A stretch of DNA of 64,000 bases. Source: Alkaliphilus peptidifermentans DSM 18978 (GTDB lineage Bacteria; Bacillota; Clostridia; Peptostreptococcales; Natronincolaceae). Shown here piece by piece: positions 37,674-46,302 of the stretch. The notes below the pieces were generated by a model that was not told where the DNA came from, ran no database searches, and was given only the letters and a program-made list of their open reading frames with translations. The stretch's first letter is position 1, and every line of letters begins with the position of its first letter. The DNA lies in contig NZ_FMUS01000003.1 in the NCBI RefSeq assembly GCF_900101495.1, forward strand, positions 124,001-188,000, read 5' to 3'. Position numbers and translations under genes: made by a program.

Positions 37674-37747
37674 ACAAAATTTTCACATCATTGAGTAATG
37701 AGACGACTACACCATTATGAAGATAAGACTTTAGGGAGGCAAGGTAA

Positions 37748-38677
37748 ATGAATTATATCCAAGGCAAGGATTTTAAAATGAAAAATACTTGTATAGCTTT
37801 TGGAAATTTTGACGGATTACATAGAGGTCATCAAGCTGTCATCCAAAAGCTAATTAAGCAGGAAAATAAAGAACTTACATCTATACTACTGAATTTAGAA
37901 TATATGCCAGATGATTTGAACAATTCACTAAAAGAAATCTATACCACAGAAGAGAAGCTGGAAATATTAAATCAAAATTCTCCTAAGATTATGATTTCGT
38001 ATCCATTTTGTAAAGAAACAAAATTAATGGAGCCTGAAGAGTTTGTTAAAAAAATACTGGTGGATAAACTTGACGCAAAGGTTATTGTTGTAGGAAAAAA
38101 TTGTAAATTCGGAAGATCCCAAGCCGGAAATATTGAAACCCTTAAGGCACTCTCATCAAAGTATGGTTATCAGTTGGTTCCCTGTGAAGAAGTGAAGCTA
38201 AAAGGAGAGACTATAACCACCAAATGGTTACGCAGTGAAATTGTAAATGGAGAACTTGAAATAGCCAATGAACTACTTGGCCATAGCTTTTCATTCTGGG
38301 GAAAGATTGTTCACGGAAAGGCCTTAGGAAGAACTGTTGGTATGCCTACTGCTAACTTGGGTGTACATGAAAATAAACTTATTCCAAGGCATGGAGTTTA
38401 TGCAACTCTTTCGGAAATTGATGGTGAATTGTTTCAGGGACTAACCAATATAGGACTACGTCCATCTGTCGATAACCATGGCTATGTTACAATTGAGACC
38501 TTCCTTTTAGATTTCTCAAGACAAATATATGATAAAGAAATTAAGTTGGAATTGCACAACTATATAAGGGACGTTAAAAAATTCGATAATTTAGATGAAG
38601 TTAAATATCAAGTTGAGAAAGATATTCTACAAATTAAAGAATGTCTTAATGAAAAAGATAAATTGATGATGGCATAG
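37748..38677 (+). CDS. ribF: Bifunctional riboflavin kinase/FAD synthetase (RibF)
   Basis: 309 residues, full length. The N-terminal adenylyltransferase has AFGNFDGLHRGHQAVIQKL and VVGKNCKFGRSQAGN. The C-terminal flavokinase has GKIVHGKALGRTVGMPTANL and VYATLSEIDGELFQGLTNIG. It turns riboflavin into FMN and FAD. RibF is normally a housekeeping gene next to truB/rpsO; here it sits 72 bases before the Sec-containing GrdB-like gene, after its own AGGGAGG. It may be a dedicated second copy serving a flavoprotein in the local pathway, or have changed nucleotide/cofactor specificity. Whether another ribF exists cannot be seen. Confidence 0.9.
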   Translation: MNYIQGKDFKMKNTCIAFGNFDGLHRGHQAVIQKLIKQENKELTSILLNLEYMPDDLNNSLKEIYTTEEKLEILNQNSPKIMISYPFCKETKLMEPEEFVKKILVDKLDAKVIVVGKNCKFGRSQAGNIETLKALSSKYGYQLVPCEEVKLKGETITTKWLRSEIVNGELEIANELLGHSFSFWGKIVHGKALGRTVGMPTANLGVHENKLIPRHGVYATLSEIDGELFQGLTNIGLRPSVDNHGYVTIETFLLDFSRQIYDKEIKLELHNYIRDVKKFDNLDEVKYQVEKDILQIKECLNEKDKLMMA

Positions 38678-38749
38678 GGTAAATTTGCTAATTATTCAAG
38701 TATTACTTAAAAAAATCATCATATCAGATGTAAGAGAGGAGTTTATGTC

Positions 38750-40084
38750 ATGGGTAGAATGCGGGCTGTATATTATATTAATCAGTTTTATGCTGGATTA
38801 GGCGGTGAAGAAAGGGCCGATATAGGGCTGAATGTTTTTAACGAAAAGAAGGGGCCGGCTTTAGCTATAGAAAAATACTGGAATGATGAAATGGAAGTAG
38901 TTAAAGTAATCTCCTGTGGTGATAATTTTGTTAATAACGATGAAAAATTCCACAGTATATTAACAGATATAAGCAATGTAATTAAAGAGGCTAAGGCTGA
39001 TGTATTTATTGCCGGTCCTGCATTTAATGCTGGCAGATATGGGGTAGCATGTGGAAAGATATGTAGCTATGTCAAAAAAGAAATGGGAATACCTTCTGTT
39101 ACAGCTATGTATTATGAGAATCCTGCAGTAAATATGTATGAGAAGGATATTTATATAATTGAGAGTCCAGAAACTGCTGCAGGAATGCGTAAAGTAATTC
39201 CTAAACTTGCAAATCTTGCTTTAAAATTAGCAAAAAGAGAAAAAATAGGAGCTTCAAGGATAGAAGGATATTTGCCCACAGGACATAGGTATAATGAATT
39301 CCATGATAAAACAGGAGCACAACGAGTTGTGGAGATGCTGGTTAAAAAGCTTAATAATCAAAAGTATACCACAGAGGTGCCACTAAGAACCCTTGAACAG
39401 GTTTCACCAGCCGAACCAGTTAAGGTTTTAAGCGAGTCTACCATTGCAATGATTACAACAGGTGGATTGGTGCCAAAGGGAAATCCAGATAAGCTGAAGC
39501 AGGCTTTTTCTGTAAGCTATGGGAAATACAACATAGAAGGTATGGATTCTATTCACAATGGAAGATATGAGTCAATTCATGGAGGCTACGATACAACTTT
39601 AGTAGACGAAGATCCCAATAGATTAATTCCATTGGATGAATTGAGAGGGTTAGAAAAAGAAGGCATGATTAAAAAAATATATAATCATTTTTTCTCAACA
39701 TGTGGTGTTGGAACAAATGTAGAGAATAGTAAAAAAATTGGAAGAGGTATTGTAACAGAATTATTAAATGAAAAGGTTGATGCTGCCATCCTATCCTCCA
39801 CGTGAGGAACTTGTACACGTTGCGTTGCAACGATATCAAAGGAACTGGACAAAGCAGGGATTCCTAATGCTGTTATTACAGGCTTTACATCAATAGCACT
39901 GAACGTTGGTGCCAATAGAATCGTGTATGGAGGAGATTTTACAAATCCAGTGGGAGATCCAGCGTTGCCCTTGGATAGGGAAAAGCACTATAGACGAACC
40001 ATACTGCTTAAAGCTTTTGAAGCAATAAGCAAGAAAACAGATTCACCAACAATTTTTAATGTTGATGAAAGTAAGGAGTGTTAA
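38750..40084 (+). CDS. Selenocysteine-containing GrdB-like reductase subunit (glycine/sarcosine/betaine reductase B family)
   Basis: 444 residues when the in-frame TGA at 39803-39805 is read as selenocysteine (Sec352). The frame continues to TAA at 40082. The Sec lies in STUGTCTRCVATISKELD, the UxxCxxC motif of GrdB, GrdF and GrdH. The N-terminus (VYYINQFYAGLGGEERADIG) and C-terminus (ALNVGANRIVYGGDFTNP, then VGDPALPLDREKHYRRTIL) also match the family. Protein B binds its amine substrate and transfers the carboxymethyl group to GrdA selenium. A SECIS-like hairpin follows the UGA. The ribosome site is GAGAGGA. A GrdE-like gene follows after 2 bases. Sequence differences around the motif leave the substrate open; GrdA, C and D are absent here. 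Confidence 0.93.
39803..39832 (+). promoter_or_regulatory. UGA selenocysteine codon with bSECIS-like hairpin
   Basis: After the TGA, CGTTGC (39818-39823) pairs with GCAACG (39827-39832) around a GTT loop. The loop starts 19 bases after the UGA and has a leading G, within the spacing known for bacterial SECIS elements bound by SelB. Confidence 0.8.
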
Positions 40085-40086
40085 TA

Positions 40087-41397
40087 ATGAGATTAACAAG
40101 GCGCTATTATCATGTTAAAGATGTTAAATGGAGGGATGAAATATCCTTTAATGATGGTATATTAAGCATCAGTAAAAAGCAGCTATTAGATGAAATATCA
40201 CCCCTTATGAAAAGCATCGATTCAATAGATTTTGAAATTGCCAAGCCTGGGGAGAGCTGCAGAATAATCCATGCACTAGATGCAATACAACCTATGTATA
40301 AAGTATCAGGGAATGGGTATTCATATCCTGGATATTTTGGAAAAGCAGAAACCGTTGGTGAAGGTGATACAAACCTGCTTAAAGGCTTCTCAATAATTCA
40401 AAGTGCACCACTACCTTGGGAGACAACCAGTGCCAGCAGTGGTCTATTGTACCCTAGAGATGCAATAATCGACATGTCTGGCGAAATTGCTGGTATTTCA
40501 CCTTTTTCCCAGACCATTAATTTGGTCATGATTTATAAATTGAAAGAAGGAAAATCATCAGCAGAGTACGACAATGATATACGATTATGCAGCTTAAAGG
40601 TATCAGAAATTTTAGCAAAAACTACTCTCCTAAGGGAGCCAGATGAAAAAGAATTATTTGCGCTTGATGAGTTAAATTCAAATCTTCCAAATGTTGTCTT
40701 AGTATGGCAATGTCAAAATCAGGGTGTCTACTCAAATACCAATCTATATGGCCAAAATATTGACAATCTGGTTCCAACCTTATTGCATCCCAATGAAATG
40801 CTAGATGGATGCATAGTCAGTGGAAATTACGTGTGGCCTGCTTTTAAAGTACCTACATATCTACATGTTAATCACCCAATATTATTAGAGCTCTATAGAC
40901 AACATGGAGAAACAATTAACTTTAAAGGTGTAATCTTCAGCAGAAGTCACAATCCTACTAACTGGCATAAAGAAAGATCCGCAAATTTTTGTGTAAAGTT
41001 AGCAAAACAACTTGAAGCCCAAGGATTAATAATGGCCTGGGAAGGTGGAGGAAATGCAGCAGTAGATGGCATGCTGACAATTCAAGCAGCTGAAAAAAAC
41101 GGAATTAAAGCTACAACAATTACTTTTGAATTTGGGGGAATAGATGGGACAGAAGGGATATTATTGGTTGATGATGTTCCAGAAGCAGATGCCGTTATTA
41201 GTGGTGGTAGTATAGAAAAGCAATATATATTGTCTAAGATGGATAGAGTTGTTGGCGGAGATGTATTAAGGCTTAATAAAGAATCAGGAGGATTATTTCC
41301 CTCTGCTTATGACAGCTATACCTTTGATAATACTACTCATCTGTACTGTTCTGGGAACCAAGCGGGGCATAGCAAGCTTTTTGCAGAATCATACTGA
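40087..41397 (+). CDS. GrdE-like proprotein (glycine/betaine/sarcosine reductase B, alpha/beta precursor)
   Basis: 436 residues, about the length of GrdE/GrdG/GrdI. Family stretches include SIIQSAPLPWETTSASSGLL, the central NEMLDGCIVSGNYVW and the C-terminal AWEGGGNAAVDGMLTIQAAE. GrdE is cut in front of a cysteine that becomes a pyruvoyl group. With the ATG at 40087 the Cys in LDGC is residue 242, the number I recall for the processing site of Eubacterium acidaminophilum GrdE, so cleavage here is likely; an alignment is needed to be sure. The ATG is chosen from AAGGAG 7-8 bases upstream; the earlier GTG lies inside the Sec gene. It forms protein B with the preceding gene. Confidence 0.9.
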   Translation: MRLTRRYYHVKDVKWRDEISFNDGILSISKKQLLDEISPLMKSIDSIDFEIAKPGESCRIIHALDAIQPMYKVSGNGYSYPGYFGKAETVGEGDTNLLKGFSIIQSAPLPWETTSASSGLLYPRDAIIDMSGEIAGISPFSQTINLVMIYKLKEGKSSAEYDNDIRLCSLKVSEILAKTTLLREPDEKELFALDELNSNLPNVVLVWQCQNQGVYSNTNLYGQNIDNLVPTLLHPNEMLDGCIVSGNYVWPAFKVPTYLHVNHPILLELYRQHGETINFKGVIFSRSHNPTNWHKERSANFCVKLAKQLEAQGLIMAWEGGGNAAVDGMLTIQAAEKNGIKATTITFEFGGIDGTEGILLVDDVPEADAVISGGSIEKQYILSKMDRVVGGDVLRLNKESGGLFPSAYDSYTFDNTTHLYCSGNQAGHSKLFAESY

Positions 41398-41463
41398 TAT
41401 TCAATTAATAAATGCTTAAATTATCACTCGTGAATCTGAATTAAAAAAGGAGAGTGAAATCCA

Positions 41464-41862
41464 ATGAAACTAAAGTTTAACACTGATATCTGTACAGAAT
41501 GCCACTCTTGTGAGCTTAGCTGCTCTATGGCTCACTATGATGTTTACAATACACAAAAAGCATCCTTAAGAATTATCACAAAATTCCCTGATAGTCCGGA
41601 TCTAGCATATTGCAGGCATTGTTCCGATGCATTATGTGTAATGGCATGTAAATTTGATGCATTGTTAGTAGAAAACCAAGTGATTATTCTTGACACTGAA
41701 AAATGTGTAAACTGCGGAATGTGCCAAGATGCATGCCCCTATGATGCAATTTTTAAACTACCAGATGATACATACTTTAAATGCGACTATTGTAAAGGCG
41801 AGTTTAAGTGCACAAAAACATGTGCAACTGGAGCTTTATCAATTGCGAAGGAGGGGGAATAA
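41464..41862 (+). CDS. 4Fe-4S ferredoxin-type electron-transfer subunit of AOR
   Basis: 132 residues. Cysteine groups in order: CTECHSCELSCSM, CRHCSDALCVMACKFDA, CVNCGMCQDACPYDA and CDYCKGEFKCTKTC, ligands for up to four [4Fe-4S] clusters as in HycB/CooF/DmsB-like subunits. The AOR gene starts 1 base after its stop codon, so the two are coupled. It may connect the AOR to the cellular ferredoxin pool or to the Grd-like reductase. The ribosome site is AAAGGAGAG. Confidence 0.88.
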   Translation: MKLKFNTDICTECHSCELSCSMAHYDVYNTQKASLRIITKFPDSPDLAYCRHCSDALCVMACKFDALLVENQVIILDTEKCVNCGMCQDACPYDAIFKLPDDTYFKCDYCKGEFKCTKTCATGALSIAKEGE

Positions 41863-41863
41863 T

Positions 41864-43687
41864 ATGTATGAATGCTATTCAAAGAGGCTGTTAAGGATAA
41901 ATCTAACCCTAAAAACATATACAATTGAACCAATTAGCGATGAGTATATTGAGAAATACATTGGTGGTATTGGTTTTGGAACTGAGATAGTTTTTAGAGA
42001 AGTACCACCAACAGTTGATGCTTTTGATGAAAAGAATAAAATTACAATTAATGTTGGACCAATAAATGGAACCAGGGCACCATTGTTTGCACAGTCATGT
42101 ATAGTGACAAAATCGCCAGCATCAAACGGTATGGTTAATAGCTATGCAGGAGGGGATATGGCCTATCGAATCAAGCAAAGTGGCTTTGATTCAATAATTA
42201 TAGAAGGCAGGTCAGATCAACTGGTATATGTTCTTGTAGATGAAAATGGAGCGCAGTTTTACGATGCCAACCAGTTGAAGGGTAAGACCACAGATTATAC
42301 TGAAGATCATATCAAATCAATCCACGGAAAAGAACTAGGTGTTATTTCAATAGGACTTGCTGGTGAAAATATGGTGCGTTTTGCAGCATGTATTTCAAAT
42401 ACTCGAGCATATGGCCGTGGAGGAGTAGGTGGTGTTTTTGGTTCTAAAAATTTAAAGGCCATTGCCATGAAGGGTAATAAAGATATAAAAGTGAACGATC
42501 CTGAAGGCTTCGAAAAAAATGTAGATAAATGCATAGAAATAATTGAAAGAGCCTTTGGCGATAACTGGAATTTATTGGCTTCTTTCGGTAAAAATGGAAC
42601 AGGATCTGGTCTTGGAATGATTAATTCCAGAAATGCTTTGGCTACAAAAAATCATAAATTAAGTAGGTTTCAGAATGGTGATAAGATTGATGGATATGCG
42701 TATATGGAAAACTATCCCACTAGATTAGTAGCCTGTCACGCTTGCGCAGTTCACTGTGGTCAAGTTCACAGGTTTGAAAAAGGGAAATTTCCTGGGATGG
42801 TTACCAGAGGTCCAGAATATGAGACAATGTACTCATTTGGTTCTGATATTCTAAATGATGACCGAGAAATTTTGGCCAAAGCTCATCAAATTTGTGAAGA
42901 ATATGGAATGGATACATTATCTGCTGGATGCACAGTTGCTTTTGCAATGGAATGCTATGAAAAAGGATTAATTGATAAAAAAGATACTGGTGGTATCGAT
43001 TTGAAATTTGGTAATAATGAAGAAATGATAAGGATGTTGGAAAAAATCGGCAAGAGAGAAAATATAGGTAATCTACTTGCAGAGGGAACCAGAAGAGCTT
43101 CACAGAAGATTGGAAAAGGATCAGAGGGCTTTGCCATGCAAGTTAAGGGATTGGAGTTTGCTGCATGGATGCCACAGAGAATGAAAGGAGTAGCCTTAAC
43201 CTTTGCAACATCCAACAGAGGAGCATGCCACAAACGTGCACCAGTGGGACTTGAAATAACTGGAAAGATCCCAATGGATAGTATTCAAAATAAACCGGAG
43301 CTTGTTAAAGAAATACAAGATAAGGTAAATGCTTTATTTACTTTGGTCTGCTGTAGGTTTGCAGAATTTGAATATCCAATGGGTCTATTCTTAGATTTGC
43401 TGACTTCTGCTTCTGGTATTAGGGTTTCTGAAGAGGAATTTGTTAAGAAAGGTGAAATGATATGGAATATGGAGAGAATGTTTAACATAGAATCTGGAAT
43501 GTCAAAAAGTGATGATTGGCTACCAGAAAGATGTTTCGAAGCATTGACAGATATCAAAGAGCCGTTTCTTCCATTAACTGAGAAGGACCTAACAAATATG
43601 CTAGATCGATATTATGAATTAAGAGGATGGGATTCCCAGGGTATTCCCAAAAAGGAGACCTTAGATATACTAGGAATTGTAAGATGA
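41864..43687 (+). CDS. Tungsten-type aldehyde:ferredoxin oxidoreductase (AOR family), copy 2
   Basis: 607 residues. The AOR N-terminus (RLLRINLTLKTYTIEPISDE, then YIGGIGFGTEIVF), [4Fe-4S] ligands CHACAVHC (Cys291, 294, 298) and a distal CC pair (496/497) are present. It interconverts a carboxylic acid and an aldehyde using a tungsten or molybdenum pterin. The ATG at 41864 follows AAGGAGGGGG. It is flanked by its ferredoxin and by a MoaD-like protein (ATGA overlap). In the cluster it could oxidise an aldehyde from the dehydrogenase/aldolase steps, or reduce an acid product before the alcohol dehydrogenase. Only about family-level similarity to copy 1. Confidence 0.9.
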   Translation: MYECYSKRLLRINLTLKTYTIEPISDEYIEKYIGGIGFGTEIVFREVPPTVDAFDEKNKITINVGPINGTRAPLFAQSCIVTKSPASNGMVNSYAGGDMAYRIKQSGFDSIIIEGRSDQLVYVLVDENGAQFYDANQLKGKTTDYTEDHIKSIHGKELGVISIGLAGENMVRFAACISNTRAYGRGGVGGVFGSKNLKAIAMKGNKDIKVNDPEGFEKNVDKCIEIIERAFGDNWNLLASFGKNGTGSGLGMINSRNALATKNHKLSRFQNGDKIDGYAYMENYPTRLVACHACAVHCGQVHRFEKGKFPGMVTRGPEYETMYSFGSDILNDDREILAKAHQICEEYGMDTLSAGCTVAFAMECYEKGLIDKKDTGGIDLKFGNNEEMIRMLEKIGKRENIGNLLAEGTRRASQKIGKGSEGFAMQVKGLEFAAWMPQRMKGVALTFATSNRGACHKRAPVGLEITGKIPMDSIQNKPELVKEIQDKVNALFTLVCCRFAEFEYPMGLFLDLLTSASGIRVSEEEFVKKGEMIWNMERMFNIESGMSKSDDWLPERCFEALTDIKEPFLPLTEKDLTNMLDRYYELRGWDSQGIPKKETLDILGIVR

Positions 43688-43974
43688 TCACCGTTTCAGT
43701 ACAAATGATGGGGATTTTTAAGAACTACATATCGGAAGAGGAAAGATACATTTCCCTTAAGGATGGTAGTACAATCATGGATTTACTGGAGGAACTCAGT
43801 AAAAAATGCAACCATGAGTTTAGAAAGGATGTAGTAGAAAAAATATCAACCAGTGAATGTTTGCAAAGTCTAATTTTCATAAATAATAGGAATCTTGTTT
43901 TTGAAAAGGGCATTGACACTCAAATGGAGGATGGAGATAAAATTATGTTTTTACCTCCTATGGGAGGTGGATAA
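43684..43974 (+). CDS. MoaD/ThiS-like sulfur carrier protein
   Basis: 96 residues with a beta-grasp fold pattern: ITVSVQMMGIFKNYI, DGSTIMDLLEEL, INNRN, and the end DGDKIMFLPPMGGG. The C-terminal Gly-Gly is the adenylation/thiocarboxylation site, with one extra glycine. Such small proteins are often coupled to AOR genes and supply the sulfur for the pterin dithiolene. Its ATG overlaps the AOR stop codon (ATGA), indicating translational coupling. A strong terminator follows. Confidence 0.88.
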   Translation: MITVSVQMMGIFKNYISEEERYISLKDGSTIMDLLEELSKKCNHEFRKDVVEKISTSECLQSLIFINNRNLVFEKGIDTQMEDGDKIMFLPPMGGG

Positions 43975-44006
43975 CATACTGTAGGAGGACGGCTGTAGAT
44001 TATGTT

Positions 44007-44043
44007 AAAAGAGGGTAATGGACTACTCATCACCCTCTTTTGT
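44007..44043 (+). terminator. Terminator after the Grd-AOR-MoaD operon
   Basis: AAAAGAGGGT / ACCCTCTTTT stem with further pairing ATG/CAT inside; the 3' arm is U-rich. Confidence 0.85.
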
Positions 44044-44202
44044 AATTTATTAAGCACACTATTATTAATGGATATATAGTGGGATTTCTTGAGATTGAAG
44101 TTAAAAACTCAAGAAATCTTTTATGGAAGAAAGATTTAAAAAGAAAGGCAGATAACTATTTTAAATAGAGAAGTAAATGGAATGAGAAAGGATGAAATAG
44201 CT

Positions 44203-45396
44203 ATGGAAAAAAAGTATTCACCTTTGGAACTAACTAGATTTATTGTTGGTCGTGGATCTCTTGATTTTCTTGGACAATTGTCAGCCAAGCGTGCAGCAGT
44301 AATTCATGGTGGTGCAAATGTGATGTCTACGATTACGAAAAACAGGATACAAAATCTTATAGAAAAAAATGGCGGTAAATGCCAATTTATTTCGGAAATA
44401 ATCAACGAACCTTATTTTAGTGATATCAAAACAGTTGGCGATGAGATGAAGGAGTTTCAGCCAGACCTTATTATAGCCCTCGGTGGTGGTTCTGTTATTG
44501 ATACTGCAAAAGCAATACATCTCTTTTATGAGTATCCCAATATGAGTCTTGAAGACTCCTTAAAGCCATATCAACTACCAACTCTAGGAGATAAAGCCAA
44601 AATGGTTGCAATTCCAACAACTAGTGGTACGGGATCTGAAACAACATCTGCTGCAGTATTCACTGATGATGAAAGCAAGCAGAAACACCTTATGCTTGGG
44701 AATGGACTTATTCCAGCATATTCGATTATTGATGCTGACTTTACAGATTCACTTCCTTCAGTAATTGCAGCTCATACTGGTATGGATGCATTAACTCACG
44801 CAATGGAGGCTGCTGTAAGTATGACAGCTTCACCTATGGTTGTATCAATTGCAATTGGTGCAGCCCTTGATCTTTTAGAAAATCTTAAACACTCTGTTAA
44901 TGAAAATATTACAACAGAAGGAAAAAGAAAGGTAAGAGAAATATGTCATATAGCAGCAAGTATGTCTGGAGTTGCTATTACCAATTCTTGTGCTGGTCTT
45001 GCCCACGGATTTGATCAGCCAGGACCTTATTTTGGAATTCCCCATGGACAAATATGTGGACTGCTATTACCTTATACAACTGCATTTACTGGCGTACACC
45101 CATCATATATCACTATAGCAAAAAGAATTGGAATAGTGGGCAATAATGATGGCGAACTTTGTCAATCTTTAGTAGACTATATTGTTGAGTTTAATAGGAG
45201 TATAGGAATTCCAGAAAGCTTTTCGGCTTTAGGTATTGATGAGAAAGAATTTATGGATAGAATTGATATTTTTTCTGAATTAGCAGTTTCTGCAATTGCA
45301 ACAAAGCTATCACCTCGTATACCTAATATTAATGAAGCAAAAGAATTATTTATAGATGCTTTTTACGGTAAAAAACCGTTAATCTATGAAGAGTGA
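44203..45396 (+). CDS. Iron-containing alcohol dehydrogenase
   Basis: 397 residues, type III (iron-containing) ADH. NAD motif GGGSVIDTAKAIH, PTTSGTGSETT and metal-region motifs HTGMDALTHAMEA and CAGLAHGFDQPGPYFGIPHG. It reduces aldehydes to alcohols or the reverse with NAD(P)H. The ATG at 44203 lies 10 bases after AAAGGA; an ATG at 44182 has no good ribosome site. It is downstream of the cluster terminator, but on the same strand and functionally consistent with AOR: together they can turn an acid into an alcohol. A terminator at 45471 ends the block. Confidence 0.9.
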   Translation: MEKKYSPLELTRFIVGRGSLDFLGQLSAKRAAVIHGGANVMSTITKNRIQNLIEKNGGKCQFISEIINEPYFSDIKTVGDEMKEFQPDLIIALGGGSVIDTAKAIHLFYEYPNMSLEDSLKPYQLPTLGDKAKMVAIPTTSGTGSETTSAAVFTDDESKQKHLMLGNGLIPAYSIIDADFTDSLPSVIAAHTGMDALTHAMEAAVSMTASPMVVSIAIGAALDLLENLKHSVNENITTEGKRKVREICHIAASMSGVAITNSCAGLAHGFDQPGPYFGIPHGQICGLLLPYTTAFTGVHPSYITIAKRIGIVGNNDGELCQSLVDYIVEFNRSIGIPESFSALGIDEKEFMDRIDIFSELAVSAIATKLSPRIPNINEAKELFIDAFYGKKPLIYEE

Positions 45397-45428
45397 TTGT
45401 TAGTATAAAATTATTCTTTTTCTGCTAT

Positions 45429-45470
45429 TGCACCCAAAACTTAGCATCCTTATGAATTTTTAACAACCTC
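45429..45470. repeat. Probable degraded copy of the palindromic element
   Basis: TTGCACCCAAAACTTAGCAT and TTTTTAACAACCTCA resemble the left part and right end of the element at 17676-17827. It is too diverged to be certain. Confidence 0.35.
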
Positions 45471-45502
45471 AAGGCTCATTTTGAGCCTTATTATTTTTTT
45501 TT
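45471..45502 (+). terminator. Terminator after iron alcohol dehydrogenase
   Basis: AAGGCTCA / TGAGCCTT with a 3-base loop, then ATTATTTTTTTT. Confidence 0.85.
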
Positions 45503-45770
45503 GATTAGAATAAAAATTATATTATATCCAGTGTGTAACTTATTTAGTTACACACTATATAAAGGTAGTATCGACCACGAAAAAATCGACTATTTAAGTG
45601 TACCACCAATCTTTTATCAAAAACGACGTAGTAGGTGTAGTAGGCGTAGACATAGCATTAGATACATTATAGCAAATCATATCACAGATAAGGTTATAGA
45701 CTATATTTATCATGAAGAGTTAGAAAGTGCCATAATTAATGGAAAAAAATTAACCTATGAGGATGTTTGA
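45501..45770 (+). other. Doubtful open frame (89 codons)
   Basis: An open frame whose first part runs through a terminator tail and a large inverted repeat. Its last part (ANHITDKVIDYIYHEELESA, then IINGKKLTYEDV) has protein-like composition, but the middle is an Arg-rich stretch. There is no good ribosome site. It could be the tail of a decayed gene; I do not recognise it. Confidence 0.25.
45530..45556. repeat. Perfect inverted repeat
   Basis: AGTGTGTAAC / GTTACACACT, 10 pairs around a 7-base loop, with no U-run. It lies at the edge of the decayed region and may be an operator or a terminal inverted repeat of a lost element. Confidence 0.6.
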
Positions 45771-45809
45771 TTTTTCACACAAATAGTAAGCCTATATTTT
45801 TTTTCACTT

Positions 45810-46187
45810 ATAGTTATAGGTGATACAGCTGCACCATGGTCTTTAGTAAGTATTATTTCTATCGATGAAATAATGGAGGAAGAAGTTCGTACTACTAGAA
45901 TAACCTTAATAACTAGTTTATTAGTAATAATTGCTTTGATTATTACTATATTTACTATCTCAACTCAATTTCAAAACCAATTGAATTATTAATCTATCAA
46001 AAATAAAATTGAAAAACTATCTAATAATGATTTAACCATTGATGAAAATAGTGAAGCTATAAAATACTTGGATAAAAAAGACGAGATAAGAACAATAACC
46101 AGAGCATTAGCTGCAATGCGAAAAAACTTAATAGCTAAAGGTGCTACTGAAAATTTTGTAAATTATGTAAAAATAGAGGATATATGA
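45810..46187 (+). pseudogene. Methyl-accepting chemotaxis protein remnant
   Basis: One frame reads IVIGDTAAPWSLVSIISIDE, a membrane helix (LITSLLVIIALIITIFTIST), and then HAMP-like EKLSNNDLTIDENSEAIKYL and KKDEIRTITRALAAMRKN. The first part is the end of a Cache sensor, as in chemoreceptors. The frame has a TAA at 45990-45992 within the HAMP entry and ends in TGA at 46185; the sensor start and the whole signalling domain are missing. No ribosome site precedes it. It is clearly a decayed chemoreceptor fragment. A further 32-codon fragment (46188-46286, ending in TAA) follows and is not recognisable. Confidence 0.75.
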
Positions 46188-46302
46188 AGATTACGTAGAA
46201 GTAGAAAATATTCAAAATCAGTAATAAATCGTATGTTGAACGAAGGAATAAGTGTAAATAAAGTGTTAGTCATATTAGATGAATAAAACCTAGGGGGAAT
46301 TA

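Noticed and set aside
38750-39805. A 351-residue protein ending at TGA, i.e. a truncated or frameshifted GrdB-like gene
   Set aside because: The same frame continues for 92 codons with conserved family sequence, a UxxCxxC motif and a SECIS-like hairpin, so the TGA is a selenocysteine codon rather than a stop.
39685-39915. Minus-strand open frame opposite the Sec codon region
   Set aside because: It has no ribosome site and no recognisable domain; it is a shadow of the plus-strand gene.
45501-45770. A real 89-residue gene
   Set aside because: It runs out of a terminator, has no ribosome site and an Arg-rich middle; listed only as a doubtful frame.
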